A DNA stretch of 10,044 bases from Chloroflexota bacterium (GTDB lineage Bacteria > Chloroflexota > Limnocylindria > Limnocylindrales > CSP1-4). The stretch lies in the NCBI GenBank assembly GCA_017881985.1, contig JADGQH010000103.1, positions 1 through 10,044 of the forward strand, written 5' to 3'. The notes under the pieces were generated by a model. That model was given only the letters and a program-made list of their open reading frames with translations. It ran no database searches and was not told the DNA's origin. The position numbers were made by a program, and so were the translations under genes. Below, in pieces: positions 5,925 to 10,044 of this stretch (position 1 is the first letter of the stretch; each line of letters begins with the position of its first letter).

Positions 5925-6072
5925 ATGAGCTGCCGCTCCTGTGGCCGGACTCTCGAACCGGGGAGCCGGTTCTGCCCGGGATGCGGCACGCCCGTCGAGA
6001 TGTCGTGTCGGAGCTGCGGGGCGAGCCTGGGCGCGGACGCACGGTTCTGCGCCGCCTGCGGCACGCCCGTCG
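5925..6072 (+). repeat. Tandem duplication of the zinc-ribbon unit inside the cyclase gene
   Basis: The two ribbons (residues 2-26 and 27-51) are 25-residue direct repeats beginning SCRSCG and ending CGTPV. At DNA level the 16-base string TGCGGCACGCCCGTCG is identical at 5982-5997 and 6057-6072, exactly 75 bases apart. This points to an in-frame tandem duplication. Confidence 0.7.
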
Positions 6073-9000
6073 CCGCCGGCCTCAACGTGACGCAGGAATC
6101 TCCCGAGATCGGTCGCGAGCGCAAGGTGGCCACGATGGTCTTCGCCGACCTCGTGGGCTTTACCAGCCTGAACGAGTCGAGCGACCCAGAGCTCGTACAG
6201 GCCCTGGTCACGCGCGCATTCGACCGGCTGAGCGCCGAGGTGGCGCGCTATGAGGGCACCGTCGAGAAGTTCGCCGGCGACGCCATGCTGGCGGTGTTCG
6301 GGGTCCCCACCGCCCACGAGGACGACGCCGAGCGGGCCGCCCGGGCCGCGCTCGAGATGCAGTCGGCGATGGGCGAGCTTGCCGCGGAGCTGCGCGGCGA
6401 GGGCCGCCAGGAGCTGGCGCTCCGGATCGGCATCGAGACGGGCGAGGTGCTCGTCGACCTCGGGCGCGCCACCGGGGAGCGCGACCGCATCGTCACCGGG
6501 GACGCCGTCAATACCGCCGCCCGCCTCCAGCAGGTCGCGCTGCCCGGCGCGATCGTCGTGGGGCCTTTCACGTACGCGGCCACCCGCGACGTGGTGGAGT
6601 ACGAGGAGCTGCCGCCCACCGCGCTCAAGGGCAAGGCCCTGCCCGTCGCGGCGTGGCGCGCCGTGGCGGTCAAGGCCCGGCGGGGCGGCGTCCGGCCGTC
6701 CCTGGGGATCGAGGCCCCATTGATCGGGCGGGAGGAGGAGATCTCGCTGATCAAGGAGGCGGTCCGCCGGACGGTCTCGGATCGTCGACCGCACCTCGTG
6801 ACGGTCATCGGCAGCGCGGGGGTCGGCAAGTCGCGTCTGACCTGGGAGCTGGAGAAGTACCTCGACGGTCTGCCCGATACGTTCTACTGGCGCAAGGGTC
6901 GCTGCCTCGCGTACGCGCAGGCGAGCTTCTCCGCCCTGGCGGACGCCGTCAAGGCCGATGCGCGAATCCTCGACGACGACGCGCCCGCGACGGCCGCGGC
7001 GAAGCTCGAGGCGCGTGTCGGCGAGCTCGGGAGCGCCGGCGATCCGACGCTGCTGCGTGCCGTGGAAGCGCTGCTTGCGCTCGGACCGGCGACCTCGCTG
7101 GGGCGCGACCAGCTCTTCGACGCCTGGCGCCGCTACCTGGAGCTGCTTGCCCGCGAGAACCCGCTGGTCCTTGTCCAGGAGGACATCCACTGGGCGGACG
7201 AGGGCCTCCTCGACTTCATCGAGTACATCGCACGCTGGGCGGAGGGGCCGATCGTCCTGCTCTGCCTCGCCCGCCACGAGCTCCTGGAGCTGCGCCCGAC
7301 CTGGGGCGGCGGCATGCCCAATGCCACCTCGATCGTGCTCGAGCCGCTCGACGCGGCCGAGAGCGCCCAGCTCGTCGACGCCCTGCTCGCCGGCGGGCTG
7401 CCCGCCGAGCTCCGCGACCGGGTCGTGACCCTCGCCGACGGGAACCCGCTCTTCACCGAAGAGCTCGTGCGGATGTTCGTCGATCGCGGGGTGCTGCGAT
7501 TCGGCGACGGACGCTGGCAGCTCGCACGGCCCGTGGAGGAGGTGGAGATCCCGGGTTCCATCCACGCAGTGCTGGCGGCCCGCCTCGACGGGCTGCCGCC
7601 GGCCGAGAAGCGGGCGGCTCAGAACGCCGCGGTCGTCGGGCGCATCTTCTGGGACGCCCTGATCTCCCATCTCTCGCGCCAGGGCACGTCGGCGACCGGC
7701 GAGGTGCTGCGCCGCCTGCGGGTCAAGGAGCTGGTCGTGCCGCGGCAGCCGTCGGCGCTGGCGGGGGCGGCCGAGTTCGGCTTCCGGCACGTGCTGATCC
7801 GCGACGTCGCCTACGACTCGCTGCCAAAGCGCGACCGCGCGGCGAAGCATCTCGACGTGGCCCGCTGGGCCGAGGAGACCCTGGCGGATCGCCAGGACGA
7901 GATGGTCGAGCTGCTCGCGGCCCACTACCTGGCGGCGCTGCGGTACGAGGAGGAGTTCGCCGCACCGGAGTCGGATCGGCTGCGCGACCTTCGGCACAAG
8001 ACGTACACCTACGCACGGCGGGCCGGGGGCCGGGCGGATGCCCTCTCCAACAAGGAGCATGCCGCGCGCTGGTTCCGCGTCGCCGTCGAGGAGGCGCGAA
8101 TCCTCGACCTGCCCGCCCGCGAGCGCGCGGCGGTGGCGGTCGAGTACGCCGAGGCCGCGAGCGGGCATGAGCCCCACGAGACGATCCGCGCCGCCCTGGA
8201 GGACGCGCTGGCGCTGATGACCGCCCTGCCCGAGCGGACTGCCGCCGACGAACAGCAGGCTGCCGAGATTCGCATCCACCTCGCGTTCTACGTCTACGTC
8301 GCCGACGAGGTGGAGGCATCGCGGGAGATCGTGCAGGCGGGCATCGACGCGCTGGAACCCGGGCCGCCGACGCCTGGTCGCGCCGGATTGCGCGCCCGGC
8401 TCGGCTGGACGTACTGGCGCGCCGGCCCCCTGGCAGCTGCCCCGCCGATCCTGCGCGAGGCCATCGAGGAGGCGCGAGCCTGCGGGGCGCAGGACGTCGA
8501 GCGCATGGCGCTGCACGACCTGGCTGTTGCGACGGGCATGCTCGGTGACGCGACGGAGTCGCTCGCACTCGTCGAGCTGAGCATGGAGCTCGCACGCGGG
8601 GCGAACGATCGCGCGCTCATGTCACGCTGCTACATCAACGTGCCGGCCATCCGATTCACCAATGGAGAGACGTCCGAGCAGATCATGCCCCTGTTCGTCG
8701 AGGGCCTGGACATCGCCCGACGGAGCATGGATCACGCGAAGATATCCTGGATCGGCCAGAACATTGCGGATCTCCTCTCCCTCGAGGGTCGCATCGAGGA
8801 GGCGCTTGCCTATGCCGAGGAGGCAATTGCCAACGCCGGGTCTGTGGGGGACCAGCAGCGCCTCGCGAACTGCCTGGCCCAGCGCGCCTTCGTGCGACTC
8901 GAGCGCGGCGACCGCACGGCGGCACGGTCCGATGTCGATGAGTCGCGGCGGATCTCGGGAGTCCCGGAGCCGCAGTCGGTGATCTACGAGGCGTTGTTCG

Positions 9001-9503
9001 ACGCGCTCTTCCTGTGGCCGGACGACCCGTCCGTCGCCTGCACGACGATCACGGACGCGCTCCGATCGACGGGTGCGGCACCGGCCTCGCTCGTCGATTC
9101 GGCACCGACCGCGGCGCGAATGGCCCTGCGGCTCGGGGACGGGCCGCGCCTCGCGGCCTCGGTTGCGGCCTTCGTGGCGGTCGCGGAGCGCTGCAGCGGC
9201 CCGGTGCGGGCGCTCCAGCGCCGCTGGCTCGACGCGCTGCGGGTCGCTGGTGACCCGTCGGCCGTGGCTGCGCTTCGCGCGGTCGCCGGCGAGTTCGAGG
9301 CGATCGGGTACCGCTTGCCGGCGGCCGACTGCCACGCGGACGCCGCGCTGTCCGCGATGCGGGCGGGCCTCGACCCGACGGACGACGAGGAGGACGCACG
9401 CCGCCTGTACGCCGCGTGCGGCGCCGTCCCGCTCCTCGGCGACCTGCCGGAGCGGCGCTGGATCGCCACCGCGGAGACGAGCCGGGCCATCGCCAACGGA
9501 TGA
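5925..9503 (+). CDS. Double zinc ribbon / class III nucleotide cyclase / NTPase / helical-repeat signalling protein
   Basis: 1192 residues, cytoplasmic, no membrane segments. Residues 3-20 and 28-45 are two zinc ribbons, each CxxC-x10-CxxC. The class III cyclase domain (about 66-250) has metal Asp D75 (VFADLVGFTSL) and D119, substrate Lys K115 (EKFAGDAM), and N196 and R200 in GDAVNTAARLQ. The second purine-specifying residue, normally Asp three positions before the conserved Gly, aligns by eye with I189, so ATP is only the likelier substrate. The NTPase domain (about 265-560) has GREEE, Walker A GSAGVGKS (296-303) and Walker B-like LVLVQEDIHWAD (414-425), as in STAND/MalT-like ATPases. From about 700 on it is alpha-helical and Ala/Leu/Glu-rich, consistent with TPR-like repeats. 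The ATG at 5925 was chosen because it starts the ribbon and follows a -10 box. The likely role is ligand- or partner-gated cAMP production; the signal is unknown. Confidence 0.88.
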   Translation: MSCRSCGRTLEPGSRFCPGCGTPVEMSCRSCGASLGADARFCAACGTPVAAGLNVTQESPEIGRERKVATMVFADLVGFTSLNESSDPELVQALVTRAFDRLSAEVARYEGTVEKFAGDAMLAVFGVPTAHEDDAERAARAALEMQSAMGELAAELRGEGRQELALRIGIETGEVLVDLGRATGERDRIVTGDAVNTAARLQQVALPGAIVVGPFTYAATRDVVEYEELPPTALKGKALPVAAWRAVAVKARRGGVRPSLGIEAPLIGREEEISLIKEAVRRTVSDRRPHLVTVIGSAGVGKSRLTWELEKYLDGLPDTFYWRKGRCLAYAQASFSALADAVKADARILDDDAPATAAAKLEARVGELGSAGDPTLLRAVEALLALGPATSLGRDQLFDAWRRYLELLARENPLVLVQEDIHWADEGLLDFIEYIARWAEGPIVLLCLARHELLELRPTWGGGMPNATSIVLEPLDAAESAQLVDALLAGGLPAELRDRVVTLADGNPLFTEELVRMFVDRGVLRFGDGRWQLARPVEEVEIPGSIHAVLAARLDGLPPAEKRAAQNAAVVGRIFWDALISHLSRQGTSATGEVLRRLRVKELVVPRQPSALAGAAEFGFRHVLIRDVAYDSLPKRDRAAKHLDVARWAEETLADRQDEMVELLAAHYLAALRYEEEFAAPESDRLRDLRHKTYTYARRAGGRADALSNKEHAARWFRVAVEEARILDLPARERAAVAVEYAEAASGHEPHETIRAALEDALALMTALPERTAADEQQAAEIRIHLAFYVYVADEVEASREIVQAGIDALEPGPPTPGRAGLRARLGWTYWRAGPLAAAPPILREAIEEARACGAQDVERMALHDLAVATGMLGDATESLALVELSMELARGANDRALMSRCYINVPAIRFTNGETSEQIMPLFVEGLDIARRSMDHAKISWIGQNIADLLSLEGRIEEALAYAEEAIANAGSVGDQQRLANCLAQRAFVRLERGDRTAARSDVDESRRISGVPEPQSVIYEALFDALFLWPDDPSVACTTITDALRSTGAAPASLVDSAPTAARMALRLGDGPRLAASVAAFVAVAERCSGPVRALQRRWLDALRVAGDPSAVAALRAVAGEFEAIGYRLPAADCHADAALSAMRAGLDPTDDEEDARRLYAACGAVPLLGDLPERRWIATAETSRAIANG

Positions 9504-9523
9504 CCCCCGGCCCATGGTCGGCG

Positions 9524-9533
9524 CTGACGTCAG
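9524..9533. repeat. 10-bp palindrome downstream of the cyclase stop
   Basis: CTGACGTCAG is a perfect palindrome centred on TGACGTCA, 21 bases after the cyclase stop. The core recalls eukaryotic cAMP-response elements, but bacterial CRP sites are of a different form (TGTGA-N6-TCACA), so no regulatory meaning is claimed. Confidence 0.3.
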
Positions 9534-9556
9534 TCCCCGGACTCGCCAGTGATAGG

Positions 9557-9572
9557 GGTGCGTGCACGCACC
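9557..9572. promoter_or_regulatory. Perfect 16-bp palindrome between cyclase and CpaF-like genes
   Basis: GGTGCGTGCACGCACC has uninterrupted 8-bp arms. It lies 53 bases past the cyclase stop and about 40-55 bases upstream of the -10 candidate for the next gene. With no loop and no following T-tract it looks more like a protein binding site than a terminator, though in RNA it could still fold with a 4-base loop. Confidence 0.5.
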
Positions 9573-9612
9573 TTCCCGGTACTTTCGGGGGCCCCTTCTC
9601 CCCGGGCGGGGG

Positions 9613-9618
9613 TACTAT
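9613..9618 (+). promoter_or_regulatory. Candidate -10 box for the CpaF-like gene
   Basis: TACTAT matches TATAAT at five of six positions. A related GGTACTTT lies 33 bases upstream (9578-9585), so the region has two GGTACT direct repeats. The 17-bp position upstream is GC-only (GGCCCC) with no -35 match. Initiation near 9625 leaves a leader of about 90 bases. Confidence 0.45.
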
Positions 9619-9628
9619 CTTCGGCACT

Positions 9629-9652
9629 GGCGGGCGCTGACCTCCGCTCGCC
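9629..9652 (+). promoter_or_regulatory. Hairpin in the predicted CpaF-like leader
   Basis: GGCGGGCG (9629-9636) pairs with CGCTCGCC (9645-9652) over eight pairs including one G-U, with an 8-base loop. CCTC in the loop (9641-9644) is complementary to GAGG just downstream (9657-9660), which would make an H-type pseudoknot. It matches no riboswitch class I recognise. Confidence 0.3.
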
Positions 9653-9714
9653 CAGGGAGGCCTGAGCGCGACCCACCCGGAGTCGCGACACGGGCCCAAG
9701 GGGAGGTGCAGGTC

Positions 9715-10044
9715 GTGTCGCTGCTCCAACGAGTCGAGCGTGCGCAACAGGGTGCCGACAACCCGAATGCCGGCGCCCCGGTCGCTGTCGCGCCTCCCGT
9801 GCCTCCCGCGCCCCCGACGCCGGCCCAGGGTCCGGCCCGGGAGGCGTACATGCGCGACGTCCGGATTCGCCTCCAGGCCGAGGTCATCCGTGCATTCGAC
9901 GCGCTGCGCGACGTGGCCGGTGCGGCCGACGCCCGCAGCAAGATCCAGGCGATCGTCGACCGCGTGATCGACGCGAACGGGTTCGTCGTCTCGCGGGACG
10001 AGCGCCTGCACCTGATCGAGGAAGTTGCCGACAACCTCACGGGC
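9715..10044 (+). CDS. cpaF: CpaF/TadA-like secretion ATPase, N-terminal part (runs off window)
   Basis: The 110 codons run to the window end without a stop. The head SLLQRVERAQ is typical of CpaF proteins. A Pro/Ala-rich linker (about 17-41) follows, then a helical N-domain: YMRDVRIRLQAEVIRAFDAL, a KIQAIVDRVIDANGF helix, and SRDERLHLIEEVADNLTG, the region that in CpaF/TadA leads into GFGPLEPLL. These ATPases power assembly of Flp/Tad pili or type II/IV-like secretion at the inner membrane. The Walker motifs lie beyond the window, so the call rests on the N-domain pattern. The GTG at 9715 follows GGGGAGGT (9700-9707) with a 7-base gap. Downstream genes such as tadB and tadC homologues would be expected. 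Confidence 0.75.
   Translation, partial: MSLLQRVERAQQGADNPNAGAPVAVAPPVPPAPPTPAQGPAREAYMRDVRIRLQAEVIRAFDALRDVAGAADARSKIQAIVDRVIDANGFVVSRDERLHLIEEVADNLTG

Noticed and set aside
5794..6042. Longer N-terminus for the OsmC-family gene
   Set aside because: It would overlap the cyclase coding start, reads as Arg/Ser/Pro-rich noise, and GGAG is correctly placed before the ATG at 5793.
5862..8516. 884-codon open frame on the minus strand opposite the cyclase gene
   Set aside because: The plus-strand frame has clear zinc-ribbon, cyclase and Walker motifs. The antisense product is low-complexity Arg/Gly/Asp/Leu sequence with no recognisable domain, as expected from GC-rich codons read backwards.
9557..9572. 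Palindrome as the intrinsic terminator of the cyclase gene
   Set aside because: It is not followed by a T-run (CTTCCCGG instead) and has no natural loop, so it was listed as a possible binding site.
9625..9714. c-di-GMP riboswitch in the CpaF-like leader
   Set aside because: The conserved core elements of the known c-di-GMP-I and -II classes are not present; only a generic hairpin is seen.

Overview
The window is very GC-rich bacterial chromosome: G/C at nearly all third codon positions, frequent GTG starts, and long antisense shadow ORFs. The gene set is an Nramp-type transporter, a PerM/AI-2E permease, a membrane-bound alkaline-phosphatase-superfamily protein, a zinc-ribbon/cyclase/ATPase signalling protein and a CpaF-type pilus ATPase. 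With a leaderless-looking start among Shine-Dalgarno-led ones, this fits a high-GC Chloroflexota (for example a Limnocylindria/Ellin6529-type lineage) or an actinobacterium. That assignment is an inference from style and gene content, not a database match. No RNA genes, CRISPR arrays, insertion sequences or phage genes were seen.

Layout. (1) 1-290, minus: N-terminus of an Nramp-family metal transporter with an altered first-helix motif. (2) 291-584: divergent intergenic region with a credible minus-strand promoter. (3) 585-1823, plus: AI-2E/PerM-family permease. (4) 1891-4760, minus: two genes overlapping by the 4 bases GTGA. They are a UlaG-like metallo-beta-lactamase-fold hydrolase, then a four-helix membrane domain fused to an alkaline-phosphatase-superfamily domain. 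(5) 4761-4927: a compact divergent control region with a perfect 15-bp palindrome almost equidistant from two TAGGAT -10 boxes facing opposite ways. (6) 4928-5296, plus: DUF952 protein, ending on the same CTAG as the convergent OsmC-family gene (5293-5793, minus). (7) 5925-9503, plus: a 1192-residue protein with two tandem zinc ribbons, a class III nucleotide cyclase domain, an NTPase domain and a long helical-repeat region. (8) 9504-9714: intergenic region with a perfect 16-bp palindrome, a -10-like box and a possible structured leader. (9) 9715 to the window end, plus: N-terminus of a CpaF/TadA-like secretion ATPase.

These are mostly separate units rather than one pathway. The coherent pair is the hydrolase/phosphatase operon, whose shared control region also faces the DUF952 gene. 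A second possible link, unproven, is that a nucleotide cyclase lies immediately upstream of a Tad-type pilus locus. I do not see a clearly new defence or mobile system. The parts most worth a second look are the 4761-4927 control region, the holin-like/phosphatase fusion with its partner, the non-canonical Nramp motif, and the duplicated zinc-ribbon head and leaderless start of the cyclase.
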